In this document: positions 16,413 through 25,356 of the stretch, piece by piece
How positions within the stretch are numbered: position 1 is the stretch's first letter
Layout of the letters: the number at the start of each line of letters is the position of its first letter
Assembly (NCBI GenBank): GCA_017513625.1
Contig: JAFXEW010000002.1
Location: forward strand, 1-37,294
DNA: 37,294 nt
From: Lachnospiraceae bacterium
GTDB lineage: Bacteria; Bacillota; Clostridia; Lachnospirales; Lachnospiraceae
Reading direction: 5' to 3'
Translations under genes and position numbers: made by a program
The notes under the pieces: model-generated
Told to the model about the DNA's origin: nothing
The model's input: only the letters and a program-made list of their open reading frames with translations
The model's database searches: none

Positions 16413-17850
16413 CAGTAATCACTCCTTCTTCCGTAGTTTCTTCGTAAGGTTTACAGGCCTCATATACCTCTTCCCAGGTATCGTATCCTACCGGAAGTTC
16501 CACTACCGGATAAGTCACCGGTACCGGCACGAAGACACCTCCGTTTTCTATGGCCACCTGCAGATTATCCAGATTTTCCTGATAATCAACTACGCGTGCA
16601 CCCGCCTTTACCAATATAGTTCCTGTCCCCGTTTCTGTCAGCTGTTCATACTCAGGGAACTTGCTTTCATAGAGCCAGAGTGCATACGCCGAAAAAGCAG
16701 CTTCATATCCGGGCAGAGTCTCCTCTGCATAACAGAACTTCTCCTGCTGATTGATTGCTTTAATCAGCTGATTAGCCGTAGCTTCCGTGCTGTTTGCCAA
16801 AGAACTGTCAGTAGGCCTGTCTCCTTTCTCCTGCAAACGCAGACGCTGGTTCTCTTCATTGGTAAGATAGGAAGCCAGCTTGTGTGCCCAATCTGCATCC
16901 CTTGAATATGCATTTACGCCAACCAGACGATAATTTATGGGCGCACTCATATCCACCTGTCCCCCGGGGAATGCCACGGTAGGAATCCGCGCTATTCCAA
17001 GCTTATCTCCCCAAAGAGCCTTCAAATCCTCCAGCATATTCTGACTTCCGATAAGTCCCACTACTTCACCGTTCCTAATTCCCTCAAGCATTTCTCCATC
17101 GGTCAACGGTGCAAATCCGGGGCTGTTTGCAATATCTGTCATTCCCTGGGAAATCTCCGCACCGTCATGCACACCATAAATAGTATTTATATTGGTTTCA
17201 TTGCCGGTTCCTGCCTCATTTTCCCTGATATAGAGCTCTGCACTTCCCAAAAAGCAACAAAGCATATCCGGATCTGTCCAGTCCATGGCAAATTTCTTAC
17301 CCAAACGCTCTGCTTTATAAAGCGCCGTAGTTACACTGGCTGCTTCTGCCGCATTGATATAGTCCTTATTGAAAAAAGTAACATAACTGTCCGAAGTAGC
17401 CATGGGATAAGCATACAGCCTGTTATTAAATACAGCTGCATTAAAAGCATAAGATGTAACTTCCCGTTCCACTGCATCCGGCACCTGCACCGGGGCCAAT
17501 GCCCCTGCTGCCACCAGTGCATCCAGCTTCAAATGTTCAAATACAAACACATCTGCAGCTTTATCCATATCCGCAAGCACTGCTGTAGCCGCCGTTGCCT
17601 CCTCCATCTTTTCTACTTTAATATCAAATTCCGCCTGACCTCTGTTTTCCTCCTGAAAATTCTCCACCATCTTTATCAGAAGTGCCTGATCCTGTGCGCT
17701 TCCCCATACAGTCAGTTTCGCAATATTATCATCAGATTTTTCTATCATCTGCTCTACATTATCCGGTCCCTGCTGATTATCTTCTCCGCAACCGGTCATA
17801 CCAAGCACCATCGCAAATGCTAATCCCAACGCCCAAGCTTTCTTCATCAT
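16402..17850 (-). CDS. Extracellular solute-binding lipoprotein (family 1, sugar type)
   Basis: 482-residue lipoprotein of the ABC sugar-binding (MalE-like) group. Signal peptide [20 protein letters not shown] with lipobox LGMTGC; the mature Cys anchors it to the outer face of the membrane. Family hallmarks: [20 protein letters not shown] at the start of lobe 1, [18 protein letters not shown] (about 147-164), and [18 protein letters not shown] (about 267-284). The upstream TTG at 17856 lies only 3 bases from AGGAG, so I use the ATG at 17850 (9 bases). No permease or ATPase gene is adjacent; instead the 3' end overlaps an MCP gene by 11 bases. A role as a sensing rather than transport component is inferred. 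Ligand unknown, probably a sugar. Confidence 0.9.
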   Translation of the reverse strand: MMKKAWALGLAFAMVLGMTGCGEDNQQGPDNVEQMIEKSDDNIAKLTVWGSAQDQALLIKMVENFQEENRGQAEFDIKVEKMEEATAATAVLADMDKAADVFVFEHLKLDALVAAGALAPVQVPDAVEREVTSYAFNAAVFNNRLYAYPMATSDSYVTFFNKDYINAAEAASVTTALYKAERLGKKFAMDWTDPDMLCCFLGSAELYIRENEAGTGNETNINTIYGVHDGAEISQGMTDIANSPGFAPLTDGEMLEGIRNGEVVGLIGSQNMLEDLKALWGDKLGIARIPTVAFPGGQVDMSAPINYRLVGVNAYSRDADWAHKLASYLTNEENQRLRLQEKGDRPTDSSLANSTEATANQLIKAINQQEKFCYAEETLPGYEAAFSAYALWLYESKFPEYEQLTETGTGTILVKAGARVVDYQENLDNLQVAIENGGVFVPVPVTYPVVELPVGYDTWEEVYEACKPYEETTEEGVITDVQ

Positions 17851-17882
17851 AACCAAGGTCTCCTTTGTATCATGCTACTATT

Positions 17883-17888
17883 ATTATA
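17883..17888 (-). promoter_or_regulatory. Candidate -10 of the binding-protein/MCP operon
   Basis: Minus strand TATAAT 32 bases before the ATG at 17850, in an AT-rich stretch. No good -35 at 17 bases (nearest ATGACT), so activator dependence is possible. Confidence 0.45.
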
Positions 17889-17995
17889 CTAAAAAATACA
17901 TTTCAAGTCATGCAGTTTTTTGCCATTTTCTCGCTTTTCTTTGCTTTTTTCAGATTTCTTCAGATACCCTTTTCGCAGCACTTCTTCGAAAGTTC

Positions 17996-18637
17996 AGAAA
18001 AAGAGGACTCATAGCCAATGTCATTAAGTTGCCCCCCTGTCTTGCCCCGTGTCCTGCATCGGAGCCCCAAGCTAGGCGGAAAAGCGTTGAGACAAATGTG
18101 AGCGTTTCTCAGAGGTGACCTTTCCAATCGGTTTTGTGTCTTTTCATGGCAAGAACACCTGCCACGGCTTTGTCCGCAGGGACTGTACACCGGCTATTGC
18201 GGGAAGTAAATGTGGAATTTCTAAATGTGCGTCTTTGGAAATCTGTGATTAGTCCCTGTTTTTATGAGCTGGGACAAAATAAGCGCCCTGTTCGCGGTAT
18301 TCGGAATGCAGAGTTAAAACTCTACCTTCCGCCTACCACGGACAGGGCGCTTTTTTGTTCAAGACCATAAAAACAGGAACCTGATTCCAAAGAATCGCAC
18401 ATAAGAAATTCTCACATTTACTTCTAAAGCAATATCCGGCGTACAGCTCCTGCGAACTAAGCCGGGCAGGTGTACTTCCTCGAAAAGACGCAAATAATAA
18501 GGGATTGGAAAGGTGCCTCTGTCAGAAACACCACATTTGGCGATTCGTTTTCCGCCTAGCTTGGGGCTCCGATGCAGGGCACGGGACAAGACAGGCGGCT
18601 TAACTTAATGACAATGGCACAAGACACTCTTTCTAGG
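17996..18637. repeat. Giant imperfect palindrome (about 640 bp)
   Basis: The 776 bases between the binding-protein gene and the HD-GYP gene hold no convincing gene. They form one long inverted repeat centred near 18316: a left arm (about 17996-18300) and a right arm (about 18333-18637) are reverse complements at roughly three quarters of positions by eye, including one 31-base perfect block (18053-18083 against 18548-18578). The apex is itself a tight hairpin (18281-18352). The right edge reaches the stop codon of the HD-GYP gene. Transcribed on either strand, it would fold into a long hairpin. It may be a fold-back element, two inverted copies of a dispersed repeat, or a structured RNA. Short ORFs inside (76-79 codons) look accidental. 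Confidence 0.85.
18281..18356 (+). terminator. Apical hairpin with T-run in the giant palindrome
   Basis: Nested stem: AAGCGCCCTGT (18281-18291) with ACAGGGCGCTT (18342-18352), then GGTA/TACC, CGGAA/TTCCG and AGAGTT/AACTCT around an AA loop, followed by T6. It has the form of a strong intrinsic terminator for plus-strand transcription; the minus-strand tail is also T-rich. Confidence 0.6.
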
Positions 18638-19730
18638 AATAAATAAATTCATTCTCTACTGCCTCAAAGAAATAGGGCTGCACCATTCCGAAGCACTCCA
18701 GCACAGTAGGTGAAAATGCTCCGCATTCACCTGCCAGTATCATTGCCGCAGCCGTATTGGTGGGATACGCGTCCTTATACACGCGCTTACTTACCAGGTC
18801 ATCAAATGCATCGCAAAGACCTACTATCTCGGCCCACACAGGGATATCATCTCCTCGCAGATGCTCTGGATATCCCATACCGTCATATCTTTCATGATGA
18901 TATCTTACAATATCATAACAATATTTGTAAAAATCATCATCCTCGCGCTTGAAGTTCTCCAGAATCTCACATCCCAGTATAGTATGTCTCTGATACTTTT
19001 CCGTCTCTTCTCTGGTCAGCTCTCCTGCTTTAAACAGAATAGAATCCGGTATCGCCACCTTACCGATATCATGCAGTGCAGATGCTGCCACGATATCATT
19101 AACCTCTTCCTGGCTCAAATTACATTCAGGATACATTCTCACATAATTTTCCATCATCTTTTTCACAAAATAACGGACTCTCTTGATATGTACACTGGTC
19201 TCCAGTCCTCGGAACTCTACAACGGAACCTAATGCATTTATGAGAAATTCGTGAGTCTTTTGCAGTTTTTCCTGACTCGCCAGCATCAATGCCTGGCTCT
19301 CCCTGAGCTCTTCCGTACGGTTTTCCAACTGTTCCTCAATATTCATGCGGTTTTCAAAGAGTTGGATAATATTCATGGTACGTCGCATAACCACACGCTG
19401 TGAAAAAGGCTTATATATTACATCACTGGTTCCCAGTTCATATGCTCTCTCCTCGTATTCCGGTGTAGCCTCACCCGTAATCATAATTACGGGAATGGTA
19501 TCCATATAGCCCTTCTCGTTCATGAATTCCAACACGTCAATACCGTTTTTATTAGGCATCATCAAATCCAGAAATACCACCTTTATTTCCTCATGATAAC
19601 GTTTCAACTGCTCTATCGCTATTTCACCGTCTTCAGCCATGAGAATAAAATACTGTTCCTGAAATATTTCCTTCAGTATCTCTCTGTTTATTTCTGCATC
19701 ATCCACGATTAAAACTTTATTGCTTTCCAT
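18633..19730 (-). CDS. Response regulator with HD-GYP domain (c-di-GMP phosphodiesterase type)
   Basis: 365 residues: CheY-like receiver (1-125; phospho-acceptor Asp55 in VVFLDLMMP, Thr in MITGEA, Lys107 in IYKPFS), a coiled-coil linker (about 127-160), then an HD-GYP domain. The catalytic set is complete: GLETSVHIKRV (175-185), HDIGK (220-224), H249, HHE (278-280) and DGMGYP (283-288). HD-GYP enzymes hydrolyse cyclic-di-GMP to pGpG or GMP; activity here is expected from motifs. Last gene of the chemosensory operon, 43 bases after the MCP gene, so the chemosensory signal can plausibly control c-di-GMP. ATG start at 19730 with AGGAT-like site. The giant palindrome begins at its stop codon. Confidence 0.92.
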   Translation of the reverse strand: MESNKVLIVDDAEINREILKEIFQEQYFILMAEDGEIAIEQLKRYHEEIKVVFLDLMMPNKNGIDVLEFMNEKGYMDTIPVIMITGEATPEYEERAYELGTSDVIYKPFSQRVVMRRTMNIIQLFENRMNIEEQLENRTEELRESQALMLASQEKLQKTHEFLINALGSVVEFRGLETSVHIKRVRYFVKKMMENYVRMYPECNLSQEEVNDIVAASALHDIGKVAIPDSILFKAGELTREETEKYQRHTILGCEILENFKREDDDFYKYCYDIVRYHHERYDGMGYPEHLRGDDIPVWAEIVGLCDAFDDLVSKRVYKDAYPTNTAAAMILAGECGAFSPTVLECFGMVQPYFFEAVENEFIYS

Positions 19731-19773
19731 TAAACATCATCCTTTATATCTGTCTGTTACTCGGGTCTATAGG

Positions 19774-21102
19774 TTAAAGAGATATCTGTTCACTGAATGT
19801 GATTTCCTTCGTTCTTTCACGACGTCTACTTTTCTTGATAACGGGTGCTTCTTTTTCTTCCCTGCCCAGATTATATACGGACAGTAATTCCTCCATACGC
19901 ATTACCTGATTCTCCAGTTCTTCGCCTGCTGCCGCACATTCCTCACTGGTAGCGGAATTCGTCTGTACTACTTCAGCCACCTGACCGATTGCCTGATTAA
20001 TCTGTGCAACGGCTGTAGCCTGATAATTGGATGCATCCGCAATATTATTTACCAGCTCTTCATTCTTCTTTACAGCCTCTGTTACCTCTTCCAGAGATTT
20101 GTATGTAGTATTGGCAATTTCAGAACCGGCATGTATTTTAGCGATAGAATCCTCTATCAGGTCAGCAGTCTCACTTGCTGCCTGTGCACTTTTAGCTGCC
20201 AGGTTACGCACTTCTTCTGCAACAACCGCAAAACCTTTTCCTGCCTCGCCTGCTCTTGCCGCCTCTACCGCTGCATTAAGTGCCAGAATATTGGTCTGGA
20301 ATGCAATATCATCAATTACCTTGATAATCTTGGAAATACTCTCTGCTGCTTTATTAATATCCTGCATAGCACTCAGCATCTCTACCATCTGTGCATTTCC
20401 GGCCTTTACATCTTCAATTGCCTTGGTAACTATCTCCGCTGCTTCATTAGCCTGTGACGCATTCTGTCTGGTCTTATCTGCCACCTCTGTAATGGCTGCC
20501 GTAATCTCCTCTATTGCACTTGCCTGCTCAGCAGAACCCTGTGCCAATGCTTCGCTGGCACCTGCTACCTGTCTTGCTCCGGTCATTACCTGATTAGTTG
20601 CATCCTGAATATTTCTCAATGTATAGCGATTCTTCTCTGCCATCATTTTCAGGGAATTACCGATTAAATCCTCTTCAGATCTGGGAACCACCTGCACATT
20701 CATGTTTCCTTCTGCCACTTCCTGCAGAATCATTGCCTGTTCCTTGGTGCTTTCAATCATCTTCTGATATTCATCCATCAGATCACCGAATTCATCCTGT
20801 CTGTCCTTTTTCAGTTCAATATCTACTTTTCCGATAGCAATTGCTCTGGTAGCATCTGTAATCTTACCCATGGAAGTTCTCATGGTTTTTCCTAAGGTTC
20901 TGCCAATGATTAAAAGAGCTGTGCCCATAGACAAAATACATGTCATCAGGAATGCATTAAAGGGTAAAAGCATATCCGCCGGGTTATCCGATGCCACCAT
21001 TCTAAGCGCATGCTGATAAGAAACAATCGACAGAATCAGTATAAAAATCTCGAAAATTATATAGCTTGCTACCATTTTTGTATGAAATTTCATATTCTTC
21101 AT
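19774..21102 (-). CDS. Chemoreceptor (MCP) without an extracellular sensor domain
   Basis: 442 residues from the ATG at 21102. Two transmembrane helices (about 10-32 and 46-69) are separated by only about a dozen polar residues, so there is no periplasm-facing ligand domain. HAMP follows (about 70-125, with a second HAMP-like [20 protein letters not shown] repeat), then the signalling domain with the tip [20 protein letters not shown] (about 266-285) and methylation-type helices. An upstream codon at 21174 would overlap cheW by 66 bases; I chose 21102 because AGGAG sits nine bases upstream inside the cheW end, four bases after its stop. The signal is therefore probably cytoplasmic, membrane-borne or passed from partner receptors. 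No CheR-tether at the C-terminus. Confidence 0.92.
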   Translation of the reverse strand: MKNMKFHTKMVASYIIFEIFILILSIVSYQHALRMVASDNPADMLLPFNAFLMTCILSMGTALLIIGRTLGKTMRTSMGKITDATRAIAIGKVDIELKKDRQDEFGDLMDEYQKMIESTKEQAMILQEVAEGNMNVQVVPRSEEDLIGNSLKMMAEKNRYTLRNIQDATNQVMTGARQVAGASEALAQGSAEQASAIEEITAAITEVADKTRQNASQANEAAEIVTKAIEDVKAGNAQMVEMLSAMQDINKAAESISKIIKVIDDIAFQTNILALNAAVEAARAGEAGKGFAVVAEEVRNLAAKSAQAASETADLIEDSIAKIHAGSEIANTTYKSLEEVTEAVKKNEELVNNIADASNYQATAVAQINQAIGQVAEVVQTNSATSEECAAAGEELENQVMRMEELLSVYNLGREEKEAPVIKKSRRRERTKEITFSEQISL

Positions 21103-21106
21103 AACT

Positions 21107-21694
21107 TTATTCTCCTTTTTCCTCTGTATCATCTGCGGCTTCTTCACTGCCTTCTGCTTCGTCATTATTTTCATCCAACAGGTTCAACACTGCCAGATCT
21201 TCTTCATTGAGAAGCTTGTCCGGATCAAGCAGCATCTTTACTGCATCCCCTACTTTACCGATTGCATATACATATTTGTTCTGTGACGTATCTGCTTTGC
21301 CAAAAGTAGGTGAAGGAATAATATTCTCGTCCGTCAGTTCCACAACTTCCGCAATCTTCTCTACAATCAGTCCTACCACTGAACTGTTGTAGTTCACAAT
21401 AATAATACAGGTTCTGTCCGTATACTCTATTTCAGGTTGCTTAAAACGCATCCTTACATCAATAACCGGAATAATCTTACCGCGCAGATTAATCAGTCCT
21501 TTTAAGAAATCCACACTTTCGGGAATTGCGGTAATTTCCTGATATACGATTATTTCATTTACATATTCAATCTTTATGGCAAAAAATTCGTTGCCGGATT
21601 TAAAGGTCACATATTTACCGGCATGGGATACCATTTCCTGTTCCATTTCCTCTTCCGTTTCCACTCCCGGAATCATTTCCTTCGTTTCTTCCAT
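21107..21694 (-). CDS. cheW: Chemotaxis coupling protein CheW
   Basis: 195-residue CheW adaptor that links chemoreceptors to the kinase CheA. The SH3-like domain (about 27-165) shows [38 protein letters not shown] (about 64-81) and [18 protein letters not shown], the standard landmarks. It carries a short acidic N-terminal extension and an acidic C-tail of about 25 residues beyond typical CheW length (150-165). The frame opens with a TTG at 21700, but the ATG at 21694 has AAGG seven bases upstream. Lies 39 bases after cheA and 4 bases before the MCP, in the middle of the chemosensory operon. Confidence 0.95.
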   Translation of the reverse strand: MEETKEMIPGVETEEEMEQEMVSHAGKYVTFKSGNEFFAIKIEYVNEIIVYQEITAIPESVDFLKGLINLRGKIIPVIDVRMRFKQPEIEYTDRTCIIIVNYNSSVVGLIVEKIAEVVELTDENIIPSPTFGKADTSQNKYVYAIGKVGDAVKMLLDPDKLLNEEDLAVLNLLDENNDEAEGSEEAADDTEEKGE

Positions 21695-21733
21695 AAACAA
21701 TCCTTTCTCCGATAGGTCTCCTAACGGCTTCGC

Positions 21734-23857
21734 TTATTCAACCAATCCGGCGGGATCCAAAATAAGTGCAATACTGCCGTCTCCCAACTGGGTACAACCG
21801 GATAATCCTTTCACTTTTTTAACATATCCCGGAATGGGTTTTACCACGATCTCCTGCTTTCCGATTAACCGGTCCACAAACAGACATACAGTCCGGTCAT
21901 CTACTTCCAAAATCAGAAGCATACCGTATTCGTAATCCCGCTTATAATTCTCCAGATGATACCATTCGCCCAGACTCATTACCGGGAAACATTCTCCTCT
22001 GATCATCACATACTCATTGCCGTCCGGATCCAGATGCATCTGTGTCTCCCTGACACTGATAAACTCTTTGATAACGCCTGTCTGGATTACAAAAGTAGAA
22101 TTACCGGCGCTCATTACTATGCCGTCTATAATCGCCAGTGTCAGCGGTATTTTAAGCGTCATACAGCTTCCCTGTCCCGGTTCACTGTCTATCTCCAATG
22201 TACCGCCGATAGCCTGTATATTCTGGACTACCACATCCATTCCTACGCCTCTGCCTGAATACTCGGTTACTTTTTCGTTGGTAGAAAATCCGGGCAACGT
22301 AATAAACTGGTACACTTCCTTGTCCGTATAGGAGCTGTCAGGTCTTGTATAATCCAAAAGCCCCTGGTTACGTGCCTTAGCCATAATCTTATTACGGTCC
22401 AGGCCACCGCCGTTATCCTTTACGCTGATCCAAACCTTACCCGCCTCCGTACGTGCACTCAATGTTACCTTACCGCGTTCCTTTTTACCTTTGGCTTCAC
22501 GTTCCTCAGGCATCTCTATACCATGGTCCACTGAATTTCTCACCAGATGCATCAAAGGGTCTGAGATATGTTCGATAATGTTTTTGTCCACTTCAGTGGT
22601 ATCACCTATCATCTCAAACTCTATGTCCTTACCCAGCTTCCGGGAAACATCAAATACGATACGGTTCATCTTTTGGAAAGTATTGGTAAGGGGCACCATT
22701 CGCATTGCCATAATAATATTCTGTAAATCCGTGGATATCTTAGTCATCTGCTGCGCCGCTTTATTAAAATTATCCAGTTTCAAGCCGGGCACCTTTAAAT
22801 CCGGATTCTGTAATACTACCGATTCGGAAATCACCAGCTCGCCTATCAGTTCCATAAGCAGGTCCATCTTTGCCACATCCACACTGATAAAGGATGCCTT
22901 ATCCGTCTTTCTGGCCTTATCCTTCGCCAGTTTTTTGCCCTTGCCGGGCTCTTTGGACTGGATAACGAAATCACCGGGAGCCATTTGTTCTCCGGTACCT
23001 TTCGCAGGTGCCGTGTCCGCCGCCGGGCTCTCCTGCACTTCTTCAGGACCGAAGTTGCCGCCAAACCCGTCAAAGCCCATCTGATACTGCGCCGCACTAC
23101 ACTCTTCAACGTCAACAGCTTTTATATCATAACCGATACCGATCAGTTTCCTGATTTCTTCCTCAGCACTCTGGGTCTGCAACAATATCCGGAAGCCTTC
23201 TTCCATTATCTTGCCACAGCTGCTTTCATCAGAAATAATATCTTCGGGGGAATGCAACAAATCTTCCGCAATCTCCTTCATGGAATGCACCACCTTATAG
23301 GCATGCATATTTACCATTTCGGTGTTGGGTGCAAAGGTAATGTAAATTCTGTAGAAATGACTGGCTCCTGTAGCCATAGGCGCAATGTAGAACTGTGTAG
23401 GCTCCACATGTACGTTTTCCTTAATCTCTTCTTTCTTTTCCTTCAGTTCTCCTTTAATCATTTCCAAGAACTTATCCAGACGTGCAACCAGTTCACTGCT
23501 TTGTCCGTCTGCCTGTTCTCCGTTAGAAAGCTTGTCCATCTCACCGGTAATAAAATCCGCAACTGCAAGCACATGCTCCACTAACTCTATATGCGGCACA
23601 TTCTCCGGATGGGACTCTCTCAAATAATAAAATACATCCTCCAATTTATGGGAAACTGCGGTAATCTCATCAAACATCATCATACCGGAGGAACCTTTAA
23701 TGGTATGCATGGCACGGAATATTTCGTTAATTCCTTCTTCATCAAAACAATCCGCATCCTTCTGTTCCAACACGATGTCCTGCAGTTTTTCCAGCAATTG
23801 AGAGTTTTCAAACAGGTACATGTCTAACATACCTTCCATATTGAATCCTTGGGCCAA
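21734..23857 (-). CDS. cheA: Chemotaxis histidine kinase CheA
   Basis: 707 residues with the five CheA parts in order: P1 HPt with phospho-accepting His51 (AMHTIKGSSG), a P2-like alpha/beta domain (about 150-245, FYRIYITFAPNTEM) for regulator docking, P3 dimerisation (about 320-385, MDLLMELIGELVISESVVLQ), P4 ATPase (about 390-560; HLVRNSVDHG, KDNGGGLD, GRGVGMDVV) and P5 CheW-like (about 565-707). Autophosphorylates on receptor input and passes phosphate to CheY and CheB. The start is a TTG at 23857 with AAGGAGG nine bases upstream; an ATG at 23839 with a weaker AAGG is an alternative. Lies 45 bases after the CheY-like gene. Confidence 0.96.
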   Translation of the reverse strand: MAQGFNMEGMLDMYLFENSQLLEKLQDIVLEQKDADCFDEEGINEIFRAMHTIKGSSGMMMFDEITAVSHKLEDVFYYLRESHPENVPHIELVEHVLAVADFITGEMDKLSNGEQADGQSSELVARLDKFLEMIKGELKEKKEEIKENVHVEPTQFYIAPMATGASHFYRIYITFAPNTEMVNMHAYKVVHSMKEIAEDLLHSPEDIISDESSCGKIMEEGFRILLQTQSAEEEIRKLIGIGYDIKAVDVEECSAAQYQMGFDGFGGNFGPEEVQESPAADTAPAKGTGEQMAPGDFVIQSKEPGKGKKLAKDKARKTDKASFISVDVAKMDLLMELIGELVISESVVLQNPDLKVPGLKLDNFNKAAQQMTKISTDLQNIIMAMRMVPLTNTFQKMNRIVFDVSRKLGKDIEFEMIGDTTEVDKNIIEHISDPLMHLVRNSVDHGIEMPEEREAKGKKERGKVTLSARTEAGKVWISVKDNGGGLDRNKIMAKARNQGLLDYTRPDSSYTDKEVYQFITLPGFSTNEKVTEYSGRGVGMDVVVQNIQAIGGTLEIDSEPGQGSCMTLKIPLTLAIIDGIVMSAGNSTFVIQTGVIKEFISVRETQMHLDPDGNEYVMIRGECFPVMSLGEWYHLENYKRDYEYGMLLILEVDDRTVCLFVDRLIGKQEIVVKPIPGYVKKVKGLSGCTQLGDGSIALILDPAGLVE

Positions 23858-23902
23858 GTATTTCGACCTCCTTCCGCTCTCTATAAAAAACCTTATCCGC
23901 TA

Positions 23903-24295
23903 CTAAATTAATCCCAATTTCTTTAACCCCTGTTCAAATCTGGCCTGGTCTATGGGTTTGCCGGAATAAATAGTACATCCCAGATCAAACGCCATCTTTA
24001 CATTCTTTTCCTCATTAAGTGCGGTAGCCATAATCACTTTCACGGCATCATTTCCCGTAATATTCCGTTCCTTTTCAATGTTACGGATACCCATCAGTGC
24101 CTGATAACCATCCATTACAGGCATCATAATATCCAGCACCACCACATCATAAGGATTCCCCTCTTCCAGTGCCATCATAAATGCATCCACCGCTTCCATT
24201 CCGTCCACGGTCACATCACATTCACCGTACTTGGACAAAAAGTTCATCATAAATTTACGAGTCACAAAATCATCTTCTGCCAACAAAATCTTCAT
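23903..24295 (-). CDS. CheY-like single-domain response regulator
   Basis: 130-residue stand-alone receiver. Acidic pocket in LLAEDD (4-9), phospho-acceptor Asp55 in VVVLDIMMPVMDGY, a Thr in VIMATALN (about 94) and Lys in YSGKPID (about 114). It probably accepts phosphate from CheA next door, but whether it binds a flagellar motor or acts as a phosphate sink or relay (an HPt protein is in the same operon) cannot be told. A longer frame opens at 24388 inside cheB; the ATG at 24295 is right because AAGGAG lies eight bases upstream and the domain starts there. Thirteen bases after cheB. Confidence 0.88.
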   Translation of the reverse strand: MKILLAEDDFVTRKFMMNFLSKYGECDVTVDGMEAVDAFMMALEEGNPYDVVVLDIMMPVMDGYQALMGIRNIEKERNITGNDAVKVIMATALNEEKNVKMAFDLGCTIYSGKPIDQARFEQGLKKLGLI

Positions 24296-24308
24296 ACTCA
24301 TCTCTCCT

Positions 24309-25337
24309 TTATGTCTGCAATAACAATGAATATATTCTGGGTGCGATATCAGATAGCTTTTCCTGATACTGCACAGCACCTTTATCATAAGCCGCCTTCG
24401 GCATGCCGTATATTACACAAGTGGATTCATCCTGACCTATGGTAGATGCTCCGGTCCGGCGCATGTCCTCCAGCCCCTCTGCTCCGTCTACACCCATGCC
24501 TGTAAGCAGTACACCGATTGCACCGGCTCCCGCTGCTTTTGCCACGGATTTAAACAGCACATCCACGGACGGACAATGGCCGTTTTCCCTGGGGCCCTCT
24601 TTTATTTCCACCCTGTAACCATGGGCATCCTTACGGACACGCATCTGGCGATCTCCTCCCGGTGCCAGGAGCACCTGACCCGTAATTACCCTGTCACCGT
24701 CACAAGCCTCTTTCACATGTACCATACACTGCCTGTCCAATCGCTTAGCATACATCTCCGTAAATCCTGCGGGCATATGCTGTACAATTACGGTACCCGG
24801 AATGTCGCTGTCCAGTTCCTTCAGAATAGCAGCAATGGCCTCCGGTCCTCCGGTGGAAGCACCGATAGCCAGTATCCGTTCTTCACTGCCCCCTCCTTCA
24901 TGATACTCCCTGTGTATAAACGGCGTATTGTTTACATTCCTTAATCTGGCCGTAGATGCCACTTTTACTTTCACGGGTAATTCATTTCTTAAAAAAGTAT
25001 CTAATTGCTGGGGGGATCCTGGAGTGGGTTTAGCCACAAAATCCACGGCTCCCGCCTGCAACGCATCAAATACCTTATCGCTCAGTGCACTGATCACGAC
25101 CACCGGTATGGGATACTGCGGCAACAATTTTCGCAGAAAATCTATCCCGTTCATCTTGGGCAGTTCAATATCCAAGGTCATAACATCCGGCTTATATGCC
25201 ATTATGGCATCTCTTGCCTCATAGGGGTCCCGTGCAACTGCCACCACCTTAATGGCCGGGTCCTCGTTCAGGCTACGTAATAAGAGTTCACTGAAGACCA
25301 TCGAATCTTCCACTATTAATACTTTAACCTGTCGCAA
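24309..25337 (-). CDS. cheB: Chemotaxis methylesterase/glutamine deamidase CheB
   Basis: 342 residues: receiver (1-120, Asp56 in VMTLDIELP) and a C-terminal methylesterase domain (about 150-340) with catalytic Ser (GASTGGPEA), His (VQHMPAGF) and Asp (LTGMGVDGAEG). Removes methyl groups from receptor glutamates after phosphorylation by CheA. The start is a TTG at 25337 (TTG CGA CAG GTT), with GGGAG six bases upstream and no suitable ATG nearby. Notably the methyltransferase cheR that should oppose it is not in this operon or window. 19 bases after the degenerate HD-GYP gene. Confidence 0.96.
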   Translation of the reverse strand: MRQVKVLIVEDSMVFSELLLRSLNEDPAIKVVAVARDPYEARDAIMAYKPDVMTLDIELPKMNGIDFLRKLLPQYPIPVVVISALSDKVFDALQAGAVDFVAKPTPGSPQQLDTFLRNELPVKVKVASTARLRNVNNTPFIHREYHEGGGSEERILAIGASTGGPEAIAAILKELDSDIPGTVIVQHMPAGFTEMYAKRLDRQCMVHVKEACDGDRVITGQVLLAPGGDRQMRVRKDAHGYRVEIKEGPRENGHCPSVDVLFKSVAKAAGAGAIGVLLTGMGVDGAEGLEDMRRTGASTIGQDESTCVIYGMPKAAYDKGAVQYQEKLSDIAPRIYSLLLQT

Positions 25338-25356
25338 AACGTACTCCCTTTCTTTC

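Noticed and set aside
17960-18370. Short frames (76 and 78 codons) in the left arm of the palindrome
   Set aside because: Overlapping on opposite strands of a repeat, no ribosome sites, no recognisable domain.
18359-18589. 76-codon minus-strand frame in the right arm of the palindrome
   Set aside because: The matching frame in the left arm has several stops, there is no ribosome site, and the composition follows the repeat rather than a protein.
17857-18632. CRISPR array, tRNA or insertion sequence in the large gap
   Set aside because: No short direct repeats with spacers, no cloverleaf, and no transposase; the structure is one inverted repeat.
20027-20593. 188-codon plus-strand frame antisense to the MCP
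   Set aside because: Ala/Ser-rich mirror of the repetitive MCP signalling helices; a common antisense artefact.
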